From: Flavobacterium sp. 90
Lineage (GTDB): Bacteria > Bacteroidota > Bacteroidia > Flavobacteriales > Flavobacteriaceae
Assembly (NCBI RefSeq): GCF_004339525.1
Contig: NZ_SMGE01000001.1
Location: 6,138,001-6,202,000 of the forward strand
Direction: 5' to 3'
Length of the DNA: 64,000 nucleotides
Part shown: positions 44,662 through 54,350 of the stretch, in pieces
Layout of the letters: every line of letters begins with the position of its first letter
How positions within the stretch are numbered: position 1 is the stretch's first letter
Notes under the pieces: generated by a model
What the model was told of the DNA's origin: nothing
Seen by the model: only the letters and a program-made list of their open reading frames with translations
Database searches by the model: none
Program-made: the position numbers and the translations under genes

Positions 44662-45930
44662 TCAAAAAGTTTCTCCGGCATTCAGATAAAATCCTTTAGA
44701 GTTATTTCCCCACGCATAATCCACAATAAGATTGGTTCTGGTTTTTTTATCGATTAAAATACGCAGACCAACTCCCGCCGCGGGCTGAATCGAACTAAAA
44801 AGATGTGTATCTGTTTCGGTATTGCTTGCGGTTACAAAATTTGTAAATACTGTCCCGCTAATCATATGATTACAGGTTATTGGAAATCGTAATTCTGTCG
44901 AAAGATAAACCAGATTTTCGCCTCTAAATAATCCTTGCGTATATCCTTCTCCGCTTCGGCTTCTTTGATCCCATCCTATTGCAGGCAAATTCAGATACGG
45001 AACTTTTCCTCTTGTCACAAATTGTCCATAAGTCCAAACAGCAAGAATGTAATTTTTGTTTTTATCCGAAAGCGGAAAAAAGCCCCGATATTCCGTATAC
45101 AAAACATTGCTATATCGCTGGTTGTTAAACAATACCGGATTAAAACGATAATTAATATTAGCAAACCAACCGCGCGTTGCATTTACCTGATTATCTCTCG
45201 AATCGTGAACTAAATTAAGACTTACACCTGTCAAAAAATACTCTAAGTTATCAAAACCATATTTTTGGCTATAATTATAATGGTACGTTAAGTTTCCATT
45301 AGCAACATCGAGCTCGTCGTCTTTTATAGTCGAATACCAATCGATGTTTACGCCTCCTCCAACATAAAAATTCTTCTTTACCTCAAAGGAAACTGTTTGA
45401 TGAAATTTGAAATAATTATAATCCATAGGTTCTGCAATAGAATCTATGCTAAAACCCGCTTTTTTGCTGTGACGTGGGATAATATCTGTTCCTAAACCGT
45501 AATTGGGTTGCGAAAAAATATACAATCTGTAATCGCCACTTAGAAAAATCTTATTATTTTTTAGCAATATATTATTCTTGACATTTACAAGCCATTGCTT
45601 TTTGGTTGTGTAAGTTATACCCAAATTGGCAATTGAATATTTGTCTGCTTCCTGCTTTCCTTTAAAAGTATATTGCGCCACTCCGCCAAAAAAGAATCCC
45701 GTTGCCGGCTGAGAGCCAATAGCGGGAATGACTAAGAAAAAATTATTTTTTGTGGGCTTAACAACATAAACGGAATCTTTCTTTTTGAAGATTTCTAATA
45801 TTGTCTTAGGAGGACATTCTTCAGGATTAGTAATTTCCGTTTGTGCAATCGAATGAAATGAAATGAAAAAGAGTAACCCTAAGATTTTATATCGATGATG
45901 AAAATAAATATTTTTTAAAGATTTTATCAT
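44662..45930 (-). CDS. Outer-membrane beta-barrel of the Omp85/surface-antigen type
   Basis: A 422-residue outer-membrane protein starting at the ATG at 45930 (MIKSLKNIYFHHRYK); a signal peptide ends at HSIAQ. No POTRA domains. The body is a barrel with alternating strands, and the C-terminal half carries the bacterial surface antigen (D15) pattern: LNLVHDSRDNQVNATRGWFANI, YTQGLFRGENLVYLSTELRFPI, and PAAGVGLRILIDKKTRTNLIVDYAWG. The final residues (YLNAGETF) end in Phe as barrel proteins do. Cargo and role unknown; similar barrels are annotated BamA/TamA family. Confidence 0.88.
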   Translation of the reverse strand: MIKSLKNIYFHHRYKILGLLFFISFHSIAQTEITNPEECPPKTILEIFKKKDSVYVVKPTKNNFFLVIPAIGSQPATGFFFGGVAQYTFKGKQEADKYSIANLGITYTTKKQWLVNVKNNILLKNNKIFLSGDYRLYIFSQPNYGLGTDIIPRHSKKAGFSIDSIAEPMDYNYFKFHQTVSFEVKKNFYVGGGVNIDWYSTIKDDELDVANGNLTYHYNYSQKYGFDNLEYFLTGVSLNLVHDSRDNQVNATRGWFANINYRFNPVLFNNQRYSNVLYTEYRGFFPLSDKNKNYILAVWTYGQFVTRGKVPYLNLPAIGWDQRSRSGEGYTQGLFRGENLVYLSTELRFPITCNHMISGTVFTNFVTASNTETDTHLFSSIQPAAGVGLRILIDKKTRTNLIVDYAWGNNSKGFYLNAGETF

Positions 45931-46082
45931 TTCAAAATTATTTTCTAAATAACATTTAATCCTCATGTAAATATATAGCTAATTTTCAATATTTTACCAA
46001 AGAATTCTTATTAAAAATAATGTGATATGCAATTAATTCAAATATACTTGGAGGTGTAAAATCACAAAGCCGCAAAGATTTT

Positions 46083-46133
46083 GTCATTTCGAGCAAAGGG
46101 AAAAATCTCCACGAGAAGCTCGACAAAGATTGC
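46083..46133. repeat. Half-copy of the GTCATTTCG hairpin repeat (copy 6)
   Basis: GTCATTTCGAGCAAAGGGAA through AGCTCGACAAAGATTGCG; only the left half is present, so it cannot form the usual hairpin alone. Confidence 0.75.
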
Positions 46134-46208
46134 GATAATATAGAACGCGGATGACACTGATTCGCTATTGCGAAAACGCGGATTTACACGGATTTTAGTC
46201 GCATTTTT

Positions 46209-46306
46209 GTCATTTCGACGAAGGAGAAATCTTCACGAGAAGCTCGACAAAGATGAGATTCTCGTTGCGGAGTTACTTGCGAAGATTTCTCCTCCGTCGA
46301 AATGAC
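46209..46306. repeat. Hairpin repeat of the GTCATTTCG family, copy 7
   Basis: Left arm GTCATTTCGACGAAGGAGAA, right arm TTCTCCTCCGTCGAAATGAC; one mismatch in 20. Enclosed in a longer inverted repeat. Confidence 0.88.
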
Positions 46307-46465
46307 AAACCAGACGAAAATGTTGTTATGAAAATGATTGATCTAGCCCCGATATAAGTGGAAATTCAAATGACAAAATTACGAGTAAAATCAGCGCAAA
46401 TCCGTGTTTTCGCGATAGCGAATCAGTGTCATCCGCGTGCCATAAAAAACACATTGTAAATAAAA

Positions 46466-46489
46466 AAGCCGTCAATTTAAGACGGCTTG
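46466..46489 (-). terminator. Rho-independent terminator of the aspartase gene
   Basis: AAGCCGTC, 7-nt loop, GACGGCTT, with an A run on the plus strand (T run on the minus transcript), 25 bp after the aspartase stop. Confidence 0.8.
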
Positions 46490-46513
46490 TTATTATATTT
46501 TTTATATCAAAAT

Positions 46514-47923
46514 CTACTTTGTGATAAATTTTGGATGAATTAAATTATCCAAAGAGTAAATTTCATCCCATTTTTCCTGAGTGATTAATTTTCTTTCGAC
46601 AACAACAATTTCATGAACGCTTTTATTCATTTTTAAAGCTTCTCCGGCAATGCTGGCGCTTTCTTCATAACCTAAAATTGGATTTAATTGCGTAACGATT
46701 CCTATGCTGTTCATTACCATATTATAACAATGATCAACATTTGCCGTGATTCCAACAATACATTTATCAATTAAAGTTTGAATGGCATTCGAAAGATAAT
46801 CCAGCGATGTAAACATTGCAAAAGCGATAACGGGTTCCATTACATTCAATTGCAATTGTCCCGCTTCTGCTGCCATTGTAACGGTTAAATCCTGTCCAAT
46901 TACATAAAAACAAGTCTGATTTACGACTTCCGGAATCACCGGATTTACTTTGCCTGGCATAATCGAAGATCCTGGCTGACGTGCTGGTAAATTGATTTCG
47001 TTGAAACCTGTTCTTGGTCCTGAACTTAATAATCTTAAATCATTACAGATTTTAGAAATTTTTACCGCCGTTCTTTTCAGCGTTCCCATAATTTGAACGT
47101 AAGCTCCGGTATCTACAGTAGCTTCAATTAAATCCGGCGAAAGCGTCAACGGAATTCCAACTTCTTTGGCTAAATAATTCACGCAGATTTCCGGATATCC
47201 TTCCGGCGCGTTTACTCTTGTTCCAATTGCTGTTGCGCCCATATTGATTTCTAAAACCAAACTTTGAGCTTCTTTTAATCTTCTAACATCTTCGCCAATT
47301 GTGGTCGCATATGATTTGAATTCTTGTCCTAAAGTCATCGGAACGGCGTCTTGCAATTGCGTTCTTCCCATTTTCAGAACGCTTTTAAACTCTTGTCCTT
47401 TTGCTGCAAAAGCTACTTCTAAACCTTCTAAGGTTTTAATGAAGCTTTCCATTTTCAAATAAAGAGCAATTCTAAAAGCCGATGGATAAGCATCGTTTGT
47501 AGATTGTGAACAGTTTACGTGATTATTGGGATGCAGAAAATTATATTCTCCTTTTTTATGTCCAAGATATTCTAATCCTATGTTTGCGATTACCTCGTTT
47601 GCATTCATATTTACGGATGTTCCTGCCCCACCCTGAATTAAATCGCTTACAAATTCCTGATCAAATTTACCGGCAATTACCTGATCGCTTCCGTAACAAA
47701 TCGCTTCGGCAATTTTTGCGTCAAGAGCGCCACAATCTTTATTGGCAAGAGCTGCGGCTTTTTTTACATAACCTAAAGCTTTGATAAATAACGGCTCTTT
47801 TGAAATTGGAATTCCTGTAATATTAAAATTTTCTACAGCTCTAAAAGTTTGGATACCATAATACAGATGATTCGGAATGTCTAATTCTCCTAAAAAATCA
47901 TGCTCTTTTCTTGTTGATCCCAT
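46514..47923 (-). CDS. aspA: Aspartate ammonia-lyase
   Basis: Converts aspartate to fumarate and ammonia. A 469-residue member of the fumarase/aspartase superfamily with the expected start GSTRKEHDFLGELDIPNHLYYG, VNCSQSTNDAYPSAF near residue 137, and the superfamily signature GSSIMPGKVNPVIPE at about 316-330. GAGTSVNMNANEVIAN near 100 is typical of aspartase rather than argininosuccinate lyase. Fumarase C has a very similar profile, but the length and these segments favour AspA. It is monocistronic with its own terminator. Confidence 0.93.
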   Translation of the reverse strand: MGSTRKEHDFLGELDIPNHLYYGIQTFRAVENFNITGIPISKEPLFIKALGYVKKAAALANKDCGALDAKIAEAICYGSDQVIAGKFDQEFVSDLIQGGAGTSVNMNANEVIANIGLEYLGHKKGEYNFLHPNNHVNCSQSTNDAYPSAFRIALYLKMESFIKTLEGLEVAFAAKGQEFKSVLKMGRTQLQDAVPMTLGQEFKSYATTIGEDVRRLKEAQSLVLEINMGATAIGTRVNAPEGYPEICVNYLAKEVGIPLTLSPDLIEATVDTGAYVQIMGTLKRTAVKISKICNDLRLLSSGPRTGFNEINLPARQPGSSIMPGKVNPVIPEVVNQTCFYVIGQDLTVTMAAEAGQLQLNVMEPVIAFAMFTSLDYLSNAIQTLIDKCIVGITANVDHCYNMVMNSIGIVTQLNPILGYEESASIAGEALKMNKSVHEIVVVERKLITQEKWDEIYSLDNLIHPKFITK

Positions 47924-48225
47924 ATGATATAAATTGTTACGTTTTTACTTTAAAAATCAGTGTAAAGCTACATCAAATTAGAACTACAATAAAATAATGA
48001 ATCTTAAAAAAATCATAGAATTTTCAATAATTTAATTAAATGTTTAGAAATGCAATATTCAAACGATCTCAAAACCTTAAATCATTAAGAATGTCATTAA
48101 TACTAAAACACAACGCTCTGAAAAACATTGAATTGATTTTTAGTTCTGTTTTTATAAAAAAAACGAGTTTTGAATAATGCTTAAAATTAGTACCTTTCGA
48201 ACTTTAATAAACATTAAAATCAGCA
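47924..48225. other. 302-bp spacer between divergent genes
   Basis: It holds the promoters of aspartase (minus) and the pentapeptide protein (plus; 48169-48198). No repeat or gene seen. Confidence 0.6.
48169..48198 (+). promoter_or_regulatory. Promoter of the pentapeptide-repeat gene
   Basis: TTTG (48169-48172), 18 bp, TACCTTTC (48191-48198), near the Bacteroidota consensus TTTG-N19-TAnnTTTG. It predicts a start of transcription near 48205 and so a leader of about 20 bases before the TTG codon at 48226, which supports that unusual start. Confidence 0.55.
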
Positions 48226-48804
48226 TTGAAAAAAGAGTCCGAATATTTTCTTGATAAAGAATACGATACCAAAACTTATGGTAAAGATGCTCTTAATTTT
48301 AAGGATTTTGAATGTTGTACTTTTAATAATTGTAACTTTTCGGCTTGTACTTTTTTAGCCGTTACTTTTATTGATTGCGTTTTTAATGATTGCATTTTTA
48401 ATGAATCAAAAATTAATTATGTAGCTTTTAGAACCGCCACTTTTAACCGTTGTGAAATCAAAGAAGTCAATTTTGCTATGTGCGATAAACTTATTTTTGA
48501 AGTTCATTTTCACGATTGCATTCTGGATTTTTCGAAGTTTTATACTTTAAAGATAAAAGGCACGACATTTACCAATTGCAGCTTGATTGCAGTAGATTTT
48601 ATGGCAACAGATCTTACAAGTGTTTTGTTTGATAATTGCGATTTATACCGATCAGAATTTGACAAAGCAATCGCCAATAAAGCCGATTTTAAAACGAGTT
48701 ATAATTACACTATTGATCCATCAAAAACAAAATTGAAGAAGGCTGTTTTTGCTTTGAAAGAAGTAAAAGGATTGCTGTTTAAGCATGATGTGATTGTGAG
48801 TTGA
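48226..48804 (+). CDS. Pentapeptide-repeat protein with a TTG start
   Basis: A 192-residue protein of A(D/N)LXX-type five-residue repeats over about 22-155 (CTFNNCNFSACTF, VTFIDCVFNDCIF, TFTNCSL, VLFDNCDLYRSEF), which fold as a right-handed quadrilateral helix. The frame begins with TTG; there is no ATG before the repeats begin, and a promoter lies about 30 bp upstream. Cys-rich repeats of this kind are found in Qnr- and McbG-like proteins that mimic DNA and shield gyrase, but the length and sequence do not prove that role here. Confidence 0.82.
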   Translation: MKKESEYFLDKEYDTKTYGKDALNFKDFECCTFNNCNFSACTFLAVTFIDCVFNDCIFNESKINYVAFRTATFNRCEIKEVNFAMCDKLIFEVHFHDCILDFSKFYTLKIKGTTFTNCSLIAVDFMATDLTSVLFDNCDLYRSEFDKAIANKADFKTSYNYTIDPSKTKLKKAVFALKEVKGLLFKHDVIVS

Positions 48805-48917
48805 AACAAAAATTGAACAAGAATTTCACGAATTAACACAGATTAGTTTGTGTAATTAATTTCACAAACTAAATCAGATATTAAATTAGTGCGAATTCGT
48901 GAAATTCGTGTTCAATT

Positions 48918-49415
48918 TTAAATCTTTTTCTTCATCACATAATCTTCCATTAAATATCCTTTTCCAATATCAATGTTTACTTCGTCGATAACTTCAAAAC
49001 CTATTTTCTTGTAGAATCCTAAAGCAGAATTAAATCGGTTTACGTTTAAAGATAATGCCGTTGAATTATTCTGTGAAGCTAATATTCCAATTTCGTCAAT
49101 AACTTTTTTACCGATTCCTTTTCCTTGGGTTTCCGGTAAAAGATAAATTTTATGGATTTTTGTTACAGGTTCTCCTTTATAATTATGTTCAATTCCAATG
49201 AAACCAATATTTGTTTCACCTTCATAAATCATATAAAATAATTGTTCTCTTTTATTGTATTGCTCTGTTAAAGCTTCATTAGAATAAAAAAGATCCAACA
49301 TATAATCCAATTGTTCTTTTGATAAAATTTCACCATAAGTAATTGGCCATGTAATATGTACTATATTCTGAATTTGCTTAATATCGCCTAAAGTTGCTTC
49401 TAAAACTGTGATCAT
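48918..49415 (-). CDS. GNAT-family N-acetyltransferase
   Basis: A 165-residue acetyltransferase. The CoA-binding motif is LPETQGKGIGKKVIDEIG (QGKGIG). SLNVNRFNSALGFYKKIGFEVIDEV is the standard C-terminal element. It begins 22 bp after the GMP reductase stop on the same strand, so the two are likely one transcript without an evident functional link. Confidence 0.92.
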   Translation of the reverse strand: MITVLEATLGDIKQIQNIVHITWPITYGEILSKEQLDYMLDLFYSNEALTEQYNKREQLFYMIYEGETNIGFIGIEHNYKGEPVTKIHKIYLLPETQGKGIGKKVIDEIGILASQNNSTALSLNVNRFNSALGFYKKIGFEVIDEVNIDIGKGYLMEDYVMKKKI

Positions 49416-49437
49416 ATTGTATTTTAAATGCTTTTTA

Positions 49438-50478
49438 TTATTTAGTAAAAATTTGATTTTCCTGTTCGCTTACTCTTATAAAGGTCGTTCGTTTTGTTAA
49501 TTCTTTCAATCGTGAAGCGCCAACATATGTACAAGTGCTTCTTAAACCTCCCAAAATATCCAAAACTGTATTGATTACTTTTCCTCTAAAAGGTACCTGA
49601 ACTGTTTTTCCTTCACTAGCTCTGTATTCAGCAACTCCGCCAACGTGTTTATCCATTGCGGTTGTAGAACTCATTCCGTAAAACTGTTTGAATTTTTCGC
49701 CGTTTACTTCGATCAGTTCTCCTCCGCTTTCTGTATGTCCGGCAAGCATTCCGCCCAACATTACAAAATCTGAACCTGCACCAAAAGCTTTTGCAACATC
49801 TCCCGGAGTTTTACATCCGCCATCGCTTATAATGTGTCCGCCTAAACCGTGAGCGGCATCGGCACATTCGATAATAGCCGAAAGTTGCGGATATCCAACG
49901 CCTGTTTTAACACGAGTGGTACAAACTGAACCTGGTCCAATTCCGACTTTTACTATATCGGCTCCAGCCAATAATAATTCTTCGACCATTTCGCCCGTAA
50001 CTACATTTCCGGCGATAATAACTTTGTCAGGATATTGTTTTCGGGTTTGTTTTAAGAATTGTACAAAGTGTTCCGAATATCCGTTTGCAACATCTATACA
50101 AATAAATTTAAGTAACGGATTTGCAGTTATAACTTGACCAATTTTTTCAAAATCTTCTTTTCCGGTTCCGGTGCTTATGGCAATATAATTATAAAAATCT
50201 GGCGTTACTTTTTCTAGAAAACTGTTCCATTCTTCTAAACTATAATGTTTATGAATGGCTGTAAAAAGTTTTTCTTTAGCCAAGACTTCCGCCATTTCAA
50301 AAGTCCCTACAGTATCCATATTCGCGGCCATAATTGGGATTCCTGTCCAGATTGTGGTACTATGCAAAAATTTAAAATTTCGTTCTAGTGAGACTTCTGA
50401 TCTGCTTTTGAGCGTTGATCTTTTTGGTCTAATCATTACATCTTTAAACCCTAATTTCAGATCCGTTTCTATTCTCAT
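49438..50478 (-). CDS. guaC: GMP reductase
   Basis: Converts GMP to IMP with NADPH (purine salvage). A 346-residue TIM barrel with the catalytic cysteine loop [20 protein letters not shown] (Cys at residue 186, the same number as in E. coli GuaC), [21 protein letters not shown], and the start [21 protein letters not shown] typical of GMP reductase. No CBS domains. An IMP dehydrogenase lacking CBS domains would look similar, but the GVGYPQ and the YGMSS flap region support GuaC. Confidence 0.94.
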   Translation of the reverse strand: MRIETDLKLGFKDVMIRPKRSTLKSRSEVSLERNFKFLHSTTIWTGIPIMAANMDTVGTFEMAEVLAKEKLFTAIHKHYSLEEWNSFLEKVTPDFYNYIAISTGTGKEDFEKIGQVITANPLLKFICIDVANGYSEHFVQFLKQTRKQYPDKVIIAGNVVTGEMVEELLLAGADIVKVGIGPGSVCTTRVKTGVGYPQLSAIIECADAAHGLGGHIISDGGCKTPGDVAKAFGAGSDFVMLGGMLAGHTESGGELIEVNGEKFKQFYGMSSTTAMDKHVGGVAEYRASEGKTVQVPFRGKVINTVLDILGGLRSTCTYVGASRLKELTKRTTFIRVSEQENQIFTK

Positions 50479-50785
50479 GGTTTTAAATTTTCTGTTACTT
50501 TCAAATATACAATTTTAGATTGTTGATTTTAGATTTTAGATTATTAAAACTTTGCCTATAATTTTGCACGCTGATGACACGGATTCGCTATCGCGAAGAC
50601 GCGGATTTAAGACGGATTTTTTTTATTGGGAATGTTCTTGTTGGAGCGCGTTTCTCCCGATAACTATCGGGATCGCTCAACATGACAAACGTAAACTGAG
50701 ACTGAAAACTTTTTAAATAGAGCGCTTCTTCTCTCAACGTGACAAGTACAAACTGAAAACTGAGACCGAGACTGAAAACTAAAAT
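50479..50785. other. 307-bp spacer with repeats
   Basis: ACGGATTCGCTATCGCGAAG with ACGCGGATTTAAG at about 50579-50612 (family of 46145), then a degenerate palindrome CCCGATAACTATCGGG at 50656-50671, then AACTGAGACTGAAAACT-type direct repeats at 50692-50780. No gene seen. Confidence 0.7.
50656..50671. repeat. Degenerate palindrome CCCGATAACTATCGGG
   Basis: One base off the perfect CCCGATAGCTATCGGG palindrome seen at 2261, 9544, 54362 and 54568. Confidence 0.8.
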
Positions 50786-51379
50786 TTACCCGTGAATTGT
50801 TTCGCCTTTTCCGTAGTTTGTGATAATTGATTCTTCGTAGGCAAGCCATTCTCTCCAGCGCTTTTCAACGTCGATTCCTACTCCGTATTTTCTGGCGTAA
50901 GTGATGAATGTGGTGTAATGTCCCGCTTCGCTTTCCATTAATTCTCTGTAGAAAACTGCTAGTTCTTCGTCTTGAATGTTTTCAGATAAAACTTTGAAAC
51001 GCTCGCAACTTCTTGCCTCAATCATTGCTGAGAATAATAATCTTTCTACAAGACCTGAAACACGACTTCCGTCTCCGCTTTTCTTCATATATAAATAAAG
51101 TTCATTTACATAATCGTCTTTGCGTTCGCGTCCTAATTTTAAACCTCTTTTGATAATAATATTGTGAACTTGCTCAAAATGATCGATTTCTTCTTTGGCT
51201 AAAGCCAATAAATCTTTGACCAAATCCTGATGTTCTGAGTTATTGGTAATAATCGTTATTGCGTTTGTTGCCGCTTTTTGTTCGCACCAAGCGTGATCTG
51301 TCAGGATTTCTTCAATATTTTTTTCTACAATATTTACCCATCTTGGATCTGTTGGTAATTGTAATCTTAATACGCCCAT
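50786..51379 (-). CDS. miaE: tRNA-(ms2io6A)-hydroxylase
   Basis: A 197-residue ferritin-like di-iron monooxygenase that hydroxylates the isopentenyl group of ms2i6A37 in tRNA. Metal ligands are visible as two Glu-containing helices: DHAWCEQKAA near 28-37 and KEEIDHFEQVH near 65-75 (ExxH), then EARSCERFKVL and ESEAGHYTTF (ExxxxH/ExxH types). The start MGVLRLQLPTDPRWVNI matches the family. It lies 132 bp downstream of glyA on the same strand. Confidence 0.93.
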   Translation of the reverse strand: MGVLRLQLPTDPRWVNIVEKNIEEILTDHAWCEQKAATNAITIITNNSEHQDLVKDLLALAKEEIDHFEQVHNIIIKRGLKLGRERKDDYVNELYLYMKKSGDGSRVSGLVERLLFSAMIEARSCERFKVLSENIQDEELAVFYRELMESEAGHYTTFITYARKYGVGIDVEKRWREWLAYEESIITNYGKGETIHG

Positions 51380-51511
51380 TTCTTTTAAGTCTTAAAGTTG
51401 TAAAGTCGAAAGTTGTAAAGTCAAAAAAAGTCGAAGATCAAAACTAAAATAGAAATTTACATTCCATTTCAAGACTTTCGACCTTCGACTTTAAGACTTT
51501 ATGACTAATTT

Positions 51512-52786
51512 TTAGTATACGAAAATTGGTCTTTCGCTCATCATTTCGTTTACTTCGTTTGCTACTTCCTCGATAACCGCTTCATTTGTATGATCGGCAA
51601 GTACTTTATCGATAAGTGCTACGATAGTTTCCATATCTTCTTCAACTAAACCACGAGTTGTGATTGCAGCTGTTCCAACACGAATTCCAGAAGTTACAAA
51701 TGGTGATTTATCATCAAATGGAACCATATTTTTATTTACAGTGATTTCTGCTTTTACTAATGCATTTTCAGCTTCTTTACCAGAAATGTTTTTATTTCTT
51801 AAGTCAATAAGCATCATGTGGTTATCAGTTCCACCAGAAATAATTTTGTATCCTCTTTTTACAAAAGCATCTGCCATAGCATTTGCATTTTTTTGTAATT
51901 GCATTGCATATGTAAAGAACTCATCTTTAAGAGCTTCACCAAAAGCAACCGCTTTAGCAGCGATAATGTGCATTAATGGTCCACCTTGATTTCCAGGGAA
52001 AACAGCAAGATCTAATAAAGAAGACATCATTCTGATTTCTCCTTTTGGAGTTTTTAATCCTTGTGGGTTTTCGAAATCTTTCCCCATTAAGATCAAACCT
52101 CCACGTGGTCCACGTAATGTTTTGTGAGTTGTTGTAGAAACAATATGACAATGTGGAATTGGGTCATTCATCAATCCTTTTGCAATAAGACCTGCAGGGT
52201 GAGAAATATCAGCAAATAAGATTGCTCCTACGCTATCAGCAATTACTCTGAAACGCTCAAAATCCATATCACGAGAATAAGCCGAAGCTCCTGCGATGAT
52301 TAATTTTGGTTGCTCTTTAGTAGCAATTTCCTGAATTTTATCATAGTCTAAACGACCAGTTTCAGCATCTACACCGTAAAAAACAGGTTTGTATAAACGA
52401 CCTGAAAAGTTTACAGGAGATCCGTGAGTTAAGTGTCCACCGTGAGATAAATCAAAACCTAAAATAGTATCACCAGGATTTAAACACGCGTGGTAAACTG
52501 CAGTGTTTGCCTGAGAACCTGAGTGAGGCTGCACGTTTGCATATTCAGCACCAAATAATTCTTTGGCTCTGTCAATTGCAATTTGCTCAATAACGTCAAC
52601 TACTTCACAACCTCCGTAGTATCTTTTGCCAGGATATCCTTCAGCATATTTGTTAGTTAAAACAGAACCAGCTGCTTCCATTACCTCATCACTTACAAAA
52701 TTCTCTGAAGCGATAAGTTCTAATCCGTGAATTTGTCTGTCTTGTTCCTCTAGTATAAGGTCAAAAATTTGTTCGTCGCGTTGCAT
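51512..52786 (-). CDS. glyA: Serine hydroxymethyltransferase
   Basis: Interconverts serine and glycine with tetrahydrofolate (PLP enzyme). A 424-residue protein starting at the ATG at 52786 ([18 protein letters not shown]); the longer frame upstream overlaps the promoter. Diagnostic segments: [44 protein letters not shown], and the PLP lysine in [14 protein letters not shown] (K222). A -7 element TATTTTTG (minus strand, 52812-52819) lies 26 bp upstream. Codon use is strongly biased, as expected for a highly expressed gene. Confidence 0.97.
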   Translation of the reverse strand: MQRDEQIFDLILEEQDRQIHGLELIASENFVSDEVMEAAGSVLTNKYAEGYPGKRYYGGCEVVDVIEQIAIDRAKELFGAEYANVQPHSGSQANTAVYHACLNPGDTILGFDLSHGGHLTHGSPVNFSGRLYKPVFYGVDAETGRLDYDKIQEIATKEQPKLIIAGASAYSRDMDFERFRVIADSVGAILFADISHPAGLIAKGLMNDPIPHCHIVSTTTHKTLRGPRGGLILMGKDFENPQGLKTPKGEIRMMSSLLDLAVFPGNQGGPLMHIIAAKAVAFGEALKDEFFTYAMQLQKNANAMADAFVKRGYKIISGGTDNHMMLIDLRNKNISGKEAENALVKAEITVNKNMVPFDDKSPFVTSGIRVGTAAITTRGLVEEDMETIVALIDKVLADHTNEAVIEEVANEVNEMMSERPIFVY

Positions 52787-52829
52787 TTTTTCGTTTTTCG
52801 TTAATTTCCTGCAAAAATACAAAAAAACG

Positions 52830-52860
52830 TTTGTCAAACTGTTAGATTATGATATATTTG
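52830..52860 (+). promoter_or_regulatory. Consensus promoter of the fumarylacetoacetase gene
   Basis: TTTG (52830-52833), exactly 19 bp, then TATATTTG (52853-52860): a full match to the Bacteroidota sigma-A consensus. It is 34 bp before the ATG at 52895 and overlaps the divergent glyA promoter region. Confidence 0.75.
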
Positions 52861-52894
52861 ACATAGAATTTTTCAACAAATAATTAACATTCAC

Positions 52895-54178
52895 ATGCCA
52901 ATAACCGCCAACGATACCAAAAGAAAATCATGGTTAGAAGTACCAGAAAATAGTGACTTCCCTATTCAAAATATTCCTTTCGGTGTATTTCTTACTAAAG
53001 AAAATGTCGTTACAGTAGGAACGCGAATTGGCGATTATGCCATAGATTTAGGGGCTTTACAACAATTAAGCTATTTTGAAGGAATAGATTTAACCGATGA
53101 TATGTTCATGCAGGACACGCTAAATGATTTTATTTCTGACGGAAAAAAAACATGGCGTCTCGTTCGAAATCGTATCGCTGATATATTCGACGAAAACAAT
53201 CCTCAACTAAGAGATTCAACAAAAGATCGCGATATTGTTATTTTTAAAATCGATGATGTCGAGATGCAATTGCCTGTTTTAATTGGTGATTACACTGATT
53301 TTTACTCTAGTAAAGAGCACGCGACTAACGTAGGAAAAATGTTTCGCGACCCGGAAAATGCTTTATTACCAAACTGGTTACACATTCCGGTAGGATATCA
53401 TGGAAGAAGCTCAACAATTGTTCCGTCTGGGATTCCGGTTCACAGACCAATGGGCCAAACTTTACCAAATGGAGAAAAATTACCCGTTTTTGGTGCTTCC
53501 CGTTTAGTAGATTTTGAACTTGAAACTGCTTTCATTACTACTGATGTAAACGTAATGGGGGAAAATATCCCAACTTATGAAGCCGAAGATTATATTTTCG
53601 GAATGGTTTTACTGAATGACTGGAGCGCGCGCGATATTCAGAAATGGGAATATGTGCCTCTTGGACCATTCTTAGCCAAAAACTTTGCAACTTCAATTTC
53701 TCCGTGGATTGTAACAATGGATGCTTTGGAACCTTTTAGAACTAAAGGTCCTAAACAAGATCCAACGCCGCTTCCTTATTTACAAACTAAAGGAAAAAAA
53801 GCTTTTGATATTCATTTAGAAGTTTCGATACAACCTGAAAACCAAGAGGAAACTATTGTTTCTAAATCAAATTTCAAATATTTGTATTGGTCAATGGCAC
53901 AGCAATTAGCGCACCATACTTCAAACGGATGTCGTGTGAATTCTGGTGATATGATGGGTTCTGGAACCATTTCTGGTCCAACTCCTGATAGTTTTGGTTC
54001 TATGTTAGAATTAACTTGGGGCGGAAAAAACCCAATTAAATTGAAAGATGGCAGCGAACGTAAATTTATCGAAGATAATGATACTGTTATTATAAGAGGT
54101 TTCTGCGAAAGTAATGAAGTTCGTATTGGTTTTGGAGAAGTTTCAAGCCAATTATTAGCTCCTTTTGTGAGAGCTTGA
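52895..54178 (+). CDS. fahA: Fumarylacetoacetase
   Basis: Last step of tyrosine catabolism: fumarylacetoacetate to fumarate and acetoacetate. The 427-residue length matches FAH. The N-terminal SH3-like domain (FPIQNIPFGVFL) is followed by the catalytic domain with DYTDFYSSKEHATNVGKMFR (metal Asp and catalytic His), LPNWLHIPVGYHGRSSTIVPSG (key word GYHGRSS), DFELETAFI, and LNDWSARDIQKWEYVPLGPF. It is transcribed divergently from glyA and ends with a good terminator. No other tyrosine-degradation genes are in the window. Confidence 0.97.
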   Translation: MPITANDTKRKSWLEVPENSDFPIQNIPFGVFLTKENVVTVGTRIGDYAIDLGALQQLSYFEGIDLTDDMFMQDTLNDFISDGKKTWRLVRNRIADIFDENNPQLRDSTKDRDIVIFKIDDVEMQLPVLIGDYTDFYSSKEHATNVGKMFRDPENALLPNWLHIPVGYHGRSSTIVPSGIPVHRPMGQTLPNGEKLPVFGASRLVDFELETAFITTDVNVMGENIPTYEAEDYIFGMVLLNDWSARDIQKWEYVPLGPFLAKNFATSISPWIVTMDALEPFRTKGPKQDPTPLPYLQTKGKKAFDIHLEVSIQPENQEETIVSKSNFKYLYWSMAQQLAHHTSNGCRVNSGDMMGSGTISGPTPDSFGSMLELTWGGKNPIKLKDGSERKFIEDNDTVIIRGFCESNEVRIGFGEVSSQLLAPFVRA

Positions 54179-54217
54179 AGAGAAGATAAAATATCTGAAG
54201 AGATATAGAAAATATAA

Positions 54218-54246
54218 AACCTTGGTTATCGCCAAGGTTTTTTTTA
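54218..54246 (+). terminator. Rho-independent terminator of the fahA gene
   Basis: AAACCTTGG, TTATCG loop, CCAAGGTTT, then a T run; 40 bp after the stop. Confidence 0.9.
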
Positions 54247-54350
54247 TGTCTTTTTGCCACAGATTACACAGATTAAACTGATTTTTCCTCATTTTGTGTT
54301 TATTTCTCACGCAGATTTTGCAGATTTTGCAGATTTATTTTGAGTTTTTG

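Larger units (their letters stand above)
45931..46513. other. 583-bp spacer with nested inverted repeats
   Basis: From the outside in: an inverted pair ACGCGGATGACACTGATTCG... at 46145-46185 and its counterpart at about 46399-46438, enclosing the hairpin repeat at 46209-46306. A half-copy of the same hairpin family lies at 46083-46133. A fragment of the CTAGCCC repeat (CTAGCCCCGATATAAGTGGA) is at 46343-46366. A terminator for aspartase ends the region. No gene seen. Confidence 0.8.
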
